Shown: positions 32,882 through 41,605 of the stretch, piece by piece
How positions within the stretch are numbered: the stretch's first letter is position 1
How the letters are laid out: each line of letters opens with the position of its first letter
Assembly (NCBI GenBank): GCA_035873375.1
Contig: JAYWMQ010000052.1
Location: forward strand, 1-44,330
Direction of reading: 5' to 3'
DNA length: 44,330 bases
Origin: Nitrospirota bacterium
Lineage (GTDB): Bacteria > Nitrospirota > Thermodesulfovibrionia > Thermodesulfovibrionales > JdFR-85
Notes under the pieces: generated by a model
The model's input: the letters and a program-made list of their open reading frames with translations, nothing else
Databases searched by the model: none
What the model was told of the DNA's origin: nothing
Program-made: the position numbers and the translations under genes

Positions 32882-34324
32882 ATGGCATATAAAGACCTGA
32901 GGGAATTTATAACCCTTCTTGAAAAAAAGGGATTACTGAAGCGGATAACGGCCGAGGTTGACCCTGTCTTTGAGATTGCAGAGATTAACGACCGTGTGGT
33001 AAAGGCAGGAGGGCCCGCCCTACTTTTTGAAAATCCAAGGGGAGCAAAATTCCCCTGCATCGTAAACCTCTTCGGCTCATACGAACGGATGAACCTTGCC
33101 CTTGAAGTTGAAAACCTTGATGATATCGGCAGGGAGATTCTGGAGTTTCTGGAACCGGAGATCCCTACGAATTTCATGCAGAAGCTCAAGGCCCTGCCAA
33201 AACTCAAGCAGTTGAGCGATTTTCTCCCCAAATATGTAAAGAACGGTGTCTGCAAAGAGGTGATTACACGGGAAAACCCTTCTCTTGACATCTTTCCGGT
33301 ACTCAAGACATGGCCTGAGGATGGAGGAAGGTTTATAACCCTTCCAATGGTCTTCACAAAGGACCCGGAAACAGGTGAGCGTAACTGCGGGATGTATCGT
33401 ATGCAGGTCTATGACTCAAGGACAACAGGGATGCACTGGCATATGCACAAAGATGGTGCAAGGCATTACCGTAAGGCTGAAAAACTGGGAAAGAGACTGG
33501 AAGTGGCTGTTGCCATCGGGGCTGACCCTGCAGTCATGTATTCTTCAACAGCCCCGCTCCCGGAGGGTATAGACGAGATGCTCTTTGCAGGGTTTTTAAG
33601 AAAATCGCCGGTTGAGCTCGTTAAATGCGAGACTGTAGACCTTGAGGTCCCTGCAAATGCAGAGATAGTGCTTGAGGGTTATTGTACACCAAAGGAGAGG
33701 AAGGTCGAGGGCCCATTTGGTGACCATACAGGGTATTACTCATTACAGGATGAATTTCCGGTCTTCCACATCACCTGTATAACCCACCGAAGGGATGCAA
33801 TCTATCCGGCAACAATCGTCGGCAAGCCTCCGATGGAAGACTGCTACATGGCAAAGGCCACGGAAAGGATATTTTTACCCCTCCTGAAGAAACAGCTTCC
33901 CGAAGTTCTTGATATGAACCTCCCGGTTGAGGGAGTATTTCACAATATCGCCATCATATCCATTGACAAACGTTACCCCGGACATGCGCGCAAGGTAATG
34001 TATGCACTATGGGGAATGGGGCAAATGAGCTTCACGAAGATGATAGTGATAGTTGACAGCTGGGTCAATGTCCAGGACCCCGGTGAAGTCGTATGGAGGT
34101 TAGGCAACAATGTCGACCCCTCGAAGGACGTTGTGATACTTGAGGGCCCGCTGGATGTGCTTGAGCACGCCTCACGGATACCTGCTTACGGAGGCAAGAT
34201 GGGCATAGATGCCACAAAAAAATGGAAGACAGAGGGCTTTACACGTGAGTGGCCGGATGACGTTGTGATGACGCCGGAGATAAAAAAGCTTGTGGATGAG
34301 AGATGGAAGGAGTATGGGTTCTGA
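32882..34324 (+). CDS. ubiD: UbiD-family decarboxylase
   Basis: UbiD enzymes use prenylated FMN to decarboxylate aromatic or unsaturated acids. The 480-residue protein has NCGMYRMQVYD with the conserved Arg, LEVAVAIGADPAVMYSS, and EGPFGDHTGYYS with the acidic pair that forms the E-R-E site. Length and motifs fit UbiD or menaquinone-pathway decarboxylases. The cofactor is made by UbiX, whose gene is convergent 265 bases downstream. A small Cys-rich gene with an in-frame TGA lies between. The product could serve ubiquinone, menaquinone or aromatic metabolism; sequence alone does not say which. AGGAGG is placed five bases before the ATG. Confidence 0.93.
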   Translation: MAYKDLREFITLLEKKGLLKRITAEVDPVFEIAEINDRVVKAGGPALLFENPRGAKFPCIVNLFGSYERMNLALEVENLDDIGREILEFLEPEIPTNFMQKLKALPKLKQLSDFLPKYVKNGVCKEVITRENPSLDIFPVLKTWPEDGGRFITLPMVFTKDPETGERNCGMYRMQVYDSRTTGMHWHMHKDGARHYRKAEKLGKRLEVAVAIGADPAVMYSSTAPLPEGIDEMLFAGFLRKSPVELVKCETVDLEVPANAEIVLEGYCTPKERKVEGPFGDHTGYYSLQDEFPVFHITCITHRRDAIYPATIVGKPPMEDCYMAKATERIFLPLLKKQLPEVLDMNLPVEGVFHNIAIISIDKRYPGHARKVMYALWGMGQMSFTKMIVIVDSWVNVQDPGEVVWRLGNNVDPSKDVVILEGPLDVLEHASRIPAYGGKMGIDATKKWKTEGFTREWPDDVVMTPEIKKLVDERWKEYGF

Positions 34325-34358
34325 TAATAGAACTGGAGTAATGGAGATTTAGAGACTT

Positions 34359-34556
34359 TTGAGACCGGGAGATTTGGAAGAGAAGAAGCCTGTTTGCAGA
34401 AACTGCAGTGCTGAGCTGAAGCTTTATATTGGCTGACGGACGGCAAAGCTCTGCTGCACGGAGTGCAGCAATACCTTTACCATCAGTGAGTATATTGATG
34501 AACTCACTGAAGAGATGTGGGAGAGGATAGCGCTGAGGCCCTGTAACAGGGCCTGA
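34359..34556 (+). CDS. Candidate selenoprotein: dual CXXC motif small (seleno)protein
   Basis: A 65-codon frame, interrupted only by TGA at codon 26 (34434-34436), runs from TTG 34359 to TGA 34554-34556. It has CRNC (13-16) and CCTEC (32-36), then an acidic helix (ISEYIDELTEEMWERI) and a CNRA end. This matches what I remember of the dual CXXC motif small (seleno)protein family, in which the first CXXC is followed by a strand, a Cys or Sec in C/U-R-R-V context and the second CXXC. Here the TGA is followed by Arg-Thr-Ala-Lys exactly there. A stem-loop with a G-initial loop sits downstream, as expected for a bacterial SECIS. TTG start with GGAG 12 bases upstream is the best option but uncertain. 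A plain nonsense mutation is the alternative. Confidence 0.6.
34437..34470 (+). promoter_or_regulatory. Putative bacterial SECIS element
   Basis: Fifteen bases after the in-frame TGA, TGCTGCAC (34452-34459) pairs perfectly with GTGCAGCA (34463-34470) around the loop GGA. The loop begins with G and starts 24 bases after the TGA, within the range described for bacterial SECIS elements read by SelB. The stem lies inside the coding frame, as bacterial SECIS elements do. Confidence 0.55.
34536..34554. repeat. Perfect 8-bp hairpin at the end of the selenoprotein candidate
   Basis: AGGCCCTG (34536-34543) pairs with CAGGGCCT (34547-34554) around TAA, overlapping the stop codon. It may end or stabilise the transcript between convergent genes; no T-run follows. 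Confidence 0.4.
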
Positions 34557-34589
34557 AGCCGGCACCAGGCCGGGTTCTGCAAGTTTGAC

Positions 34590-35204
34590 TTACTGTTGCC
34601 ACCTTTTATACAGGTCATGGTCAATACGCATCTGATCAAGGACCTTTCCTGCCATAAAATCGACCATATCATCAATGCTTTCCGGCTTGCTGTAAAAACC
34701 GGCAACAGGGGGCACTATCCTCACGCCAAGCCTTGCAAGCTTGAGCATGTTTTCAAGATGGATGGCACTGAGCGGGGTCTCCCGGGGCGAAAGGATAAGG
34801 GGTCTGCCCTCTTTTATTGAAACATCGGCAGCCCTCTCTATAAGGCTGTCGGCATATCCGTTTGCTATAGCAGAGAGGGTCTTCATGGTACAGGGAACTA
34901 TGAACATCGCATCGATCCGAAAGGAACCACTTGAGACAGGGGCCCATAAATTCTGCCCGTTATGTACAAAAAGACCATCAAAGGAAGATAGTGCATTGCC
35001 GTCTGACTTTTTCTCCTTAAGCCAGGTCTTAAGCCTCTCTTCCGGCTTTTCTGAAAGATCAAGGCCCACCTCTTCCCTTATTATCGAGATGGCGGGCCCT
35101 GAAAGGATGAGATGAACCTCGGAGTCCTCAACCAGTCTTTCAAGTATTCTCAGCCCCATAACAGGACCGGTTGCACCAGTTATTGCAAGAATATATCTCC
35201 TCAT
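34590..35204 (-). CDS. ubiX: UbiX flavin prenyltransferase
   Basis: UbiX attaches a dimethylallyl group to FMN to make the prenyl-FMN cofactor of UbiD. The 204-residue flavoprotein has the N-terminal GATG motif (ITGATGPVMGLRIL), VHLILSGPA, IVPCTMKTLSAIANGYADSLIERAADV, LILSPRETPLSAIHLENMLKLA and the C-terminal PPVAGFYSKPESIDDMVDFM. The fold and Ser/Glu/Arg segments match known UbiX proteins. It faces ubiD and should supply its cofactor. The ribosome-binding site is AGGTG just before ATG 35204. Confidence 0.95.
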   Translation of the reverse strand: MRRYILAITGATGPVMGLRILERLVEDSEVHLILSGPAISIIREEVGLDLSEKPEERLKTWLKEKKSDGNALSSFDGLFVHNGQNLWAPVSSGSFRIDAMFIVPCTMKTLSAIANGYADSLIERAADVSIKEGRPLILSPRETPLSAIHLENMLKLARLGVRIVPPVAGFYSKPESIDDMVDFMAGKVLDQMRIDHDLYKRWQQ

Positions 35205-35278
35205 TTAACACCTATCCCTATATTTTCTATCTGCGGACTAAATTCTATTCTTACCCTTCACGAGGGTCTTCAGCACCT

Positions 35279-35770
35279 TCAGAGACTGCTCGCCACAATC
35301 TGTCCGGTCTCCCCTGCAACGAGATGACAATTGATCCTGATACTTCCGGTATGAATAATCCGTGTCTCGGAGACCCTTTTTGCCTTGTTACAGAGCCTCC
35401 TGAGCACATCAAAACGCCGGCCATAATAGAGGTAATGGAAAATATCATTACAATCCGAGGAGGTGAAGGGCCGCAGGTCGTCATCACTCAGGCCGAGTGT
35501 TTTCAGGAGGAAAAAAACCTCTCCCCTTGCCGGTCTTCCCTCTTTCCAGAGGGCAAGGCAGAGCATCCATTCCCAGCCACCCGAGACATGTATTTTAAGA
35601 GCCCCGTCACTTGCTGATTGCTGTAAAACATCGAAAAGTCCTTCCTCAACAACCTGATAGGCCCCATCGTCAAAACAGAACAATGCCTTATGGGCCTCTT
35701 TTGTTGAAAGGCTCTCACTGATTACTATCTCATGTCTTCCCTGTGGTCCTGTATCGCATATTAAAGACAT
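35279..35770 (-). CDS. Hypothetical protein upstream of ubiX
   Basis: This is a 163-residue soluble protein I do not recognise. It has a strand-rich first half (HEIVISE, ALFCFDDGAYQVVEEG), a Trp-containing segment (GGWEWMLCLALW) and a helical second half with FHYLYYGRRFDVLRRLCNKAKR. Its codon usage and base composition look like those of its neighbours, and it lies in the same direction as ubiX, 74 bases before it. The start ATG 35770 has no convincing ribosome-binding site. A plus-strand frame on the opposite strand has less protein-like composition. Confidence 0.5.
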   Translation of the reverse strand: MSLICDTGPQGRHEIVISESLSTKEAHKALFCFDDGAYQVVEEGLFDVLQQSASDGALKIHVSGGWEWMLCLALWKEGRPARGEVFFLLKTLGLSDDDLRPFTSSDCNDIFHYLYYGRRFDVLRRLCNKAKRVSETRIIHTGSIRINCHLVAGETGQIVASSL

Positions 35771-35858
35771 AAACCATTGTACTTTAACCCAAACAGGGCT
35801 ATCCGTTCAACCACGCCCCTCCCCTTTGCAACACTCCTGCAGCCATTACCGCTTAAAA

Positions 35859-37061
35859 TTAACTTGTCTTCTTAAGGATCCCGAGCACCTCAATGTGATA
35901 AGTCTGGGGAAACATATCAACCACCCTCACGGAATCCGGAACATAGTGCTCCTTCAAACGTCCAATGTCCCGTGCAAAGGTTGAAGGATTACAGGACACG
36001 TACACCAGCCATGAGGGAGAGGCCTCTATAATCCCCCTGAGCACCCTCTTCGTCAGCCCTGCACGTGGTGGGTCAAGGATAATCATGTCAGTATCCTTCC
36101 CTGGCTCAAAGTCTTCAACCCTCCTGTTTACAAGCCTGACATTCCCGATCCTGTTTAACTCTATATTTTCCTTTCCATCTCTGAAGGAAAAGGGATTTTC
36201 CTCCACACCCACTATCTCACCTGCAAAGGGGGAAAGGGGAATGGAAAAGTTCCCTGCGCCACAGTAAAGATCGATTACCCTATCAGGCCTTATACTGCTT
36301 ACAAAGGATGAGATAGCCGACAAGAGCTTATGATTAAGCCCCCAGTTGACCTGAAAAAAGGACCCTGGTGAGACCATATAATGATAACCGTCAAGGTCAA
36401 GACATATCTGTCCGGCACCCTCAACGGTTCCGTTTTTAAAAGATATACCGGAAACACCTGCATCCCTGAGTCTTTCCGCAGCAATCCCGGCATCAAACGT
36501 ATCCCCTTTTACCGCAGCCAGCAATATATCACCTGACTGCAAATGAATCTCTTTCACCCCGTGGGGCATTCCAAGAGACTTGATATGTTTAAGGAAGGTG
36601 TTTATCTCTGGACTCAAAAGGAGGCACTCCTCAAATTCCACAACCTCATGTGACAGCGTCCTGTAAAACCCTATCCTTCCATCTGCAGAAACCTTGAACT
36701 GAGCCCTCTTTCTGTAATGCCATGGCGATGATATCAGGGACGGATCAAGCGACAGCTCTGTTTTGCCAATCCTTTCAATACAATCAAGTACAACCTCCTC
36801 CTTCATGCTCACCTGCCTATGATAGGCTATATACTGATAATGGCAGCCTCCGCATATCCCGAAGACAGGACAGGCAGGCACAATCCTGTCTGGAGAGGGC
36901 TCAAGCACTTCCGTGACAGAGGCAACTGAATAATCCCTCTTTTTTTCCACCACCTCAGCCTCCACAACCTCACCAGGAAGGGCACCCCTGATAAAGATTA
37001 CACCGTCATCACGGCTGAGTGTGTATCCACCGTAAAGGGGAATAAGTGCCTCAAGTCTCAT
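35859..37061 (-). CDS. RNA m5U methyltransferase (RlmD/TrmA family)
   Basis: The 400-residue enzyme methylates uridine at C5 in rRNA or tRNA. It has an N-terminal TRAM-like region, a 4Fe-4S set of cysteines (Cys64, Cys70, Cys73 in CPVFGICGGC, with a fourth in EECLL near 147), and VIDLYCGAGNFSIPL as the AdoMet motif. DPPRAG and the catalytic YVSCNPSTFARD follow. The iron-sulfur cluster fits RlmD-type 23S rRNA U1939 or related RlmCD/TrmA-like enzymes. It begins one base after the response regulator stop and ends the galT-to-methyltransferase operon. Exact site specificity is not determinable. Confidence 0.92.
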   Translation of the reverse strand: MRLEALIPLYGGYTLSRDDGVIFIRGALPGEVVEAEVVEKKRDYSVASVTEVLEPSPDRIVPACPVFGICGGCHYQYIAYHRQVSMKEEVVLDCIERIGKTELSLDPSLISSPWHYRKRAQFKVSADGRIGFYRTLSHEVVEFEECLLLSPEINTFLKHIKSLGMPHGVKEIHLQSGDILLAAVKGDTFDAGIAAERLRDAGVSGISFKNGTVEGAGQICLDLDGYHYMVSPGSFFQVNWGLNHKLLSAISSFVSSIRPDRVIDLYCGAGNFSIPLSPFAGEIVGVEENPFSFRDGKENIELNRIGNVRLVNRRVEDFEPGKDTDMIILDPPRAGLTKRVLRGIIEASPSWLVYVSCNPSTFARDIGRLKEHYVPDSVRVVDMFPQTYHIEVLGILKKTS

Positions 37062-37062
37062 A

Positions 37063-37410
37063 TTATTTCTTGAGGAGCTTTTTGATTGTCTCTTTAAGCT
37101 CGGTGGTGTCAGATGATTTCACCACATACGCCTCCGACGCCCATACAGCAAAATCGTCACGGTAATCATAGGCAGTTGACATGATTATGGGCAACCGGGG
37201 CCTCTTCTCCTTCATCTTCCTCAACACCTGAATCCCATCCATATCCGGCATCAATATATCCAGTGTAACGAGATCAGGGTTCTCTTCCTCAAAAAGCCTC
37301 AAGGCCTCTTCGCCGGAACTCGCGGTAACCACTTCATAGCCTTCATCCTCAAGTTCTTCCTTGTAAAGCATCCTTATTGAAGGGTCATCATCTACTATAA
37401 GTATCTTCAT
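37063..37410 (-). CDS. Single-domain response regulator (CheY-like)
   Basis: The 115-residue protein is only a receiver domain: acidic pocket VDDD near 7-9, phosphoacceptor Asp51 in TLDILMPDMDG, Thr/Ser in MSTAYDY, and Lys near 98 in YVVKSSD. It has no output domain, so it probably relays phosphate or binds a protein partner. It follows the histidine kinase by 16 bases in the same operon, which makes that kinase the likely donor. GGGGGTG lies before the ATG. Confidence 0.94.
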   Translation of the reverse strand: MKILIVDDDPSIRMLYKEELEDEGYEVVTASSGEEALRLFEEENPDLVTLDILMPDMDGIQVLRKMKEKRPRLPIIMSTAYDYRDDFAVWASEAYVVKSSDTTELKETIKKLLKK

Positions 37411-37426
37411 CTTTACACCCCCTGTA

Positions 37427-40400
37427 TTAGTTTTTATATGGTAAATATATCTTGAAGGTCGTTCCCTCGCCCGGGGTACTATAGACGTCTATTTTTCCCT
37501 GATGCTCCTCAATTATACGGTGTGCAATGGCAAGCCCAAGCCCTGTTCCATCAATCTTCGTGGTAAAGAAGGGATCAAAGATATAAGGAAGGTCCTTCCC
37601 GTTGATGCCGGGCCCTGTATCGCTTACCTCAATCACTCCGTAATCCTGCTCTCTGTATGTCCTTATGATCAGGTGGTCTCCCTCACCCATTATCTGTATT
37701 GCATTATTTATTATATTTATCAGCGCCTCTTTTATCCTGTTTGGATCAACCTCAAGCGAGAGAGGATCCTTAAAATCCGTTTCAAGAACAACCCCCCTCT
37801 TTTTTATCTCCTGTGAAAAGAGCGAAAGGATATCCTCGATTATTTTAACCCCTTCAAGATGTTCCTTGGATATTCTCACATCTCTGACAAAGCTCAATAT
37901 CTCCTTGAGTATCTCCTCAAGCCTGTCCACCTCCCTGGTGATTACAGAGGCATACTCCAGCAGCTTTCCGTCAAGCCTCTTTTCAAGCCTCCTTGAGAAA
38001 CCGCCAATAGAGACAAGGGGATTTCTTATCTCATGGGCAACCTTTGCAGCCACCTCACCAAGGGCAGCCATCTTTTCAGCCATGGCGAGTTTTTCTCTCA
38101 ACTTCTTCAGTTCACTGATATCCCTGACAATATGGACGGTTCCCATAAAATTACTTGAGGAGTCGAAAAGCGGAGAGGTGGATGTCAAAAAAGTCCCACC
38201 CCTGTATGTATCCTCAAGCTCCTCGATATAGGCCTTCTGTGTCTTCACTGTCTTGTGATGCGGGCATTTTTCGTAAGGTCTGTCCATGCCATGAAATATC
38301 TCATAACACTTACGTCCGACTATCTCCTCCTTCTTTCTCCCTATCTTCTCAACAACAGCCCTGTTTATATTTCTGATCGTATAATCCTCTGTGGTTATAT
38401 AAAGCAGGTCGGATATGGATTCAAATATATTCTCAAGTTCAGACTCTGCCAACTTTACTTTCTCAAAGAGCCTTGCGCTCTCTATGGCAGATGCAATCTG
38501 GTCTGAAAACCCGGAAAGGAATCTCATGTCTTCATCCGTAATGGGTTTGCGGTTAAAGTAGTTATCCACCCACAACACCCCTATGACCTTGTTCCTTGCA
38601 ATGAGCGGAACAACAGCGTAAGCCTCTGTACCAAGGAGTTGAATAACAGCAGGATCAGCAAGGTCGTCGTGCTTGACATCATGTATATTAAAGCTCTTCC
38701 TCTCCCTGACGGCACGTGACAGTGCCGTATCATCCTTGAGGTCAACCTCGATCCCGGTACTCAATCTGTCAAGGAAGGAGTCCTTTCTCAGGGGCCCCTC
38801 CTCTATGTCTCTCAGTATCTCCGGCAGGCTCTTCTTCTCGATTGAAAGCCTCTCCCATATCTGCCAGGCCTCTTCAGGAGTTGCGGGACCAACACCCATT
38901 GTCCCCCTGAGCACGGACTTCTCTTCATCCAGCAAAAAGAGGATGGCCCTGTTGAAACCAAGGCCGTCACTCATGGTTACAGCGGTCAGGACCATCCTGA
39001 GGAGTCTTTCGAGCTCAAGTGTCCCCCTCATGGCTGAACTTATAAAGAAAAGCCTCGAAAGTTCCTGATTTCTCCTGATAAGCTCTTTTTCAACTTTTTT
39101 CTTTTCAGATATATCCCTGGATATACCGCTTATTCCTATAACTTCTCCGGAGGCATCCTTGATTGGTGAAAGGGTAAGGCTTACCTCGATCATGGCGCCG
39201 TCTCTCTTCTTACGCAGTGTCTCTATATTTTTTATTGTTTCGCCCTGCTTGATTCTCTCTATGTACTGCATCTCTGTCTCCAGGAGAAAATCAGGGATAA
39301 AGGGTAGAAAAGACCCGATCGCTTCCTCCTCTGTAAAGCCGTATATTCTTTCTGCACCCCTGTTCCAGGAAGTAACGACCCCCTTCAGGTCTGTAGTCAC
39401 AATGGCATCAGCCGAATTATCTATCAGGCTCTCCAGATACTCCTTTGTCTGTGCTACTTCCTTGTAGAGGGCAAGTATCTCCTCCTGGTACAGTACCCTG
39501 TCCGTAATATCCTGGATCAGGACAACCGCCTCAACCACATCACCCTCTTCATCCTTAATGGGATAGGAACTCAATTCAGCATAATTCGCCCCCTTGGATT
39601 GGGTGATAATATTTATATCGCCGGTCTCAAAGGTGAGTTTTGCTGCACAATGTGGACATATTCCTCCTTTTTCATGAAATATCTCCAGGGCACTTCTGCC
39701 CACTACATCCTCAGACTGCATATGAAGAAACTCTTCCACAAAACGGTTGATGGAAAGGAGCGTGTAATTTCTGTCAAGGGTGACAATACCACCCTGAACG
39801 CTCTCAAAGAGGATATCCAGCCTCTTCTTTGCCTCCAGCGCTTCCTGTTCCTTCTCTTTTTCCTTCTCAAAAATTCTGGCCTTTTCAATGGCAAGGGATA
39901 TGAGGGAGGCAATGCCTTCCGTAGTCCTGAGGTCGTCAAGATTAAAGGTTATAATCTCCCCCTCCGGCCCTTTCTTGTCATATAACCCGATTGTTCCTAT
40001 AACCTCATTGCCTATCTTCAGGGGAACACAGACCACTGATTTTGCCTCAAGCACCGGAACCCGTGTATCTTCCGGCATCTCTGCTACGTTCTCAACAAGC
40101 ATGGACTTACCGGAGCTTGAAACCTTACCGGCAATCCCCTCTCCAACCTCCGTCTCCATCCCCTTTATAAAATCCACCGGAACACCATAATGGGCCTTTA
40201 TCTTCAGGGCATGGTCCTCCTGAAGTCTTATAATGCAGCCCTTTGCGTGGAGAAGACGCGTCACTTCAAAGACAACCCTCTTTAAAAGATCTTCAAGGTC
40301 AAGCAGGGTTGTAAGGTCCCTGGATAGCTCATAAAGGACTGTTATCTTGTTGAGCTGGTCCATGGCAGAGACATAGAGCTCTGCATTTCTGACAATGGTA

Positions 40401-41605
40401 CCTATTGTATTTGAGAGAATATTTGCTATGTTCAGCTCATTCTCTGTAAACTTCCTTACGGCCTCAACACCGATAAAAAAGAGCCCCAGGCAACGGCCCT
40501 CCCTTATAATCGGAAAGAGGATGAGTGAGCCCAGACTGCGCTTTATAAAGGCGACTTCCCTTTCCGTCGGCATCTCCTTATACACAGGCTCTCTCGTATC
40601 AAGTATCTTTCTGCACAGCTCCCCACTGTCCACGGCAAAGCTCCTCTCAAAGATGTCCGCATCCCTGTTTAAAGCCTGCAAGGTAAATACCTGTCCCTCC
40701 ACATTCAGGAGATACACACCCACATAATCAAGACCCTTCCAGTCAGCCACGGTTTCGGTTATCAGTTTCAGGGATTCCTTCAGCTCAAGTGTTGAGCTTG
40801 CAATACGGGTGACCTCAAAGAGCAGCTCCGTCTCTGAAAGTCTTTTCCTCAAGTTCTCCTCAGACTCCTTCAGTTTGCTCAAGACCTGCCCAAAGCGCCT
40901 CGCAATGATGCCGAACTCATCATTCCTCTCAACTCCCGTCATCGCATCTACCTCGCCTGAGATAATCTTCTCTGTAAAAAGAAGAAGCTCCTTGAAGGGT
41001 CTGCCTATGGATCGTGTGATAAGAAGCACAAGAAAAATTACTGAAAAAATCGTTATAAAAATAAGGACTGCAACATATAGCGTCAATCTCGCCTTTGATT
41101 CTTCCGTCTCCTTCACTGCTATGGTTACATTTTTCAGGGATTCAGTATGAAGCTCCTCCACAGAGGTCAATATATCCAGTTCCTGCTCTTCAATCTGCCC
41201 CACAAGGTGGAGTACAGCCTGATTTCCTTTTGGTCTTGAGTAAGAGAATATCTTTCTGGCTGTCCGGTTCAACTCAGTGAATTTCGAACCTACCTCCTTC
41301 AGCACATCCTTGTCTGCAACATAATCCTGAAGGGCACCAAAGTCCTGATAAACCTTTGAGAGGCCATCCCTGTAAAGCCTTCTATATCTCTGCTCACCTG
41401 TAAAGGCCCAGCTCTTCACATAAGTGGAAAACTCCACAATGGACATCTTCAGTTCCTCATGCAACCTGTACTCCTCAGAGGTTTTTTTGAGCAAATCGAG
41501 GTTATTCGATATCCTGTCGAAGATAAACATGGTACCCCCGCCAAACATGGAGGCAATAAGGATAAAGACAAGCAGAAATATGGAGAGTTTTAATCTTATA
41601 CTCAT
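37427..41605 (-). CDS. Large multi-domain hybrid-less sensor histidine kinase
   Basis: The 1392-residue membrane sensor kinase has an N-terminal membrane helix (about 7-27), a periplasmic helical region, a second helix (about 178-200) and a HAMP domain. Next come a GAF domain (about 270-410), another GAF (about 425-590), PAS (about 605-720, with CPHCA), and PAS (about 735-850). A third GAF (about 865-1040) precedes a PAS (about 1050-1160) with CPHHK, HisKA with His1191 in KVAHEIRNPLVSIGGF, and an HATPase domain (about 1275-1390). The PAS Cys/His patterns could bind metal or heme. ATGA couples it to glgA upstream, and a lone receiver follows. The signal is unknown. Confidence 0.93.
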   Translation of the reverse strand: MSIRLKLSIFLLVFILIASMFGGGTMFIFDRISNNLDLLKKTSEEYRLHEELKMSIVEFSTYVKSWAFTGEQRYRRLYRDGLSKVYQDFGALQDYVADKDVLKEVGSKFTELNRTARKIFSYSRPKGNQAVLHLVGQIEEQELDILTSVEELHTESLKNVTIAVKETEESKARLTLYVAVLIFITIFSVIFLVLLITRSIGRPFKELLLFTEKIISGEVDAMTGVERNDEFGIIARRFGQVLSKLKESEENLRKRLSETELLFEVTRIASSTLELKESLKLITETVADWKGLDYVGVYLLNVEGQVFTLQALNRDADIFERSFAVDSGELCRKILDTREPVYKEMPTEREVAFIKRSLGSLILFPIIREGRCLGLFFIGVEAVRKFTENELNIANILSNTIGTIVRNAELYVSAMDQLNKITVLYELSRDLTTLLDLEDLLKRVVFEVTRLLHAKGCIIRLQEDHALKIKAHYGVPVDFIKGMETEVGEGIAGKVSSSGKSMLVENVAEMPEDTRVPVLEAKSVVCVPLKIGNEVIGTIGLYDKKGPEGEIITFNLDDLRTTEGIASLISLAIEKARIFEKEKEKEQEALEAKKRLDILFESVQGGIVTLDRNYTLLSINRFVEEFLHMQSEDVVGRSALEIFHEKGGICPHCAAKLTFETGDINIITQSKGANYAELSSYPIKDEEGDVVEAVVLIQDITDRVLYQEEILALYKEVAQTKEYLESLIDNSADAIVTTDLKGVVTSWNRGAERIYGFTEEEAIGSFLPFIPDFLLETEMQYIERIKQGETIKNIETLRKKRDGAMIEVSLTLSPIKDASGEVIGISGISRDISEKKKVEKELIRRNQELSRLFFISSAMRGTLELERLLRMVLTAVTMSDGLGFNRAILFLLDEEKSVLRGTMGVGPATPEEAWQIWERLSIEKKSLPEILRDIEEGPLRKDSFLDRLSTGIEVDLKDDTALSRAVRERKSFNIHDVKHDDLADPAVIQLLGTEAYAVVPLIARNKVIGVLWVDNYFNRKPITDEDMRFLSGFSDQIASAIESARLFEKVKLAESELENIFESISDLLYITTEDYTIRNINRAVVEKIGRKKEEIVGRKCYEIFHGMDRPYEKCPHHKTVKTQKAYIEELEDTYRGGTFLTSTSPLFDSSSNFMGTVHIVRDISELKKLREKLAMAEKMAALGEVAAKVAHEIRNPLVSIGGFSRRLEKRLDGKLLEYASVITREVDRLEEILKEILSFVRDVRISKEHLEGVKIIEDILSLFSQEIKKRGVVLETDFKDPLSLEVDPNRIKEALINIINNAIQIMGEGDHLIIRTYREQDYGVIEVSDTGPGINGKDLPYIFDPFFTTKIDGTGLGLAIAHRIIEEHQGKIDVYSTPGEGTTFKIYLPYKN

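Noticed and set aside
34359-34556. Ordinary pseudogene explanation for the TGA-interrupted frame
   Set aside because: Kept as an alternative, but the SECIS-like stem, the exact family position of the TGA and the intact second half favour selenocysteine.
35171-35617. 148-codon plus-strand frame opposite the hypothetical protein upstream of ubiX
   Set aside because: Opposite-strand frame has more protein-like composition and lies in the ubiX direction; this one has no ribosome-binding site.
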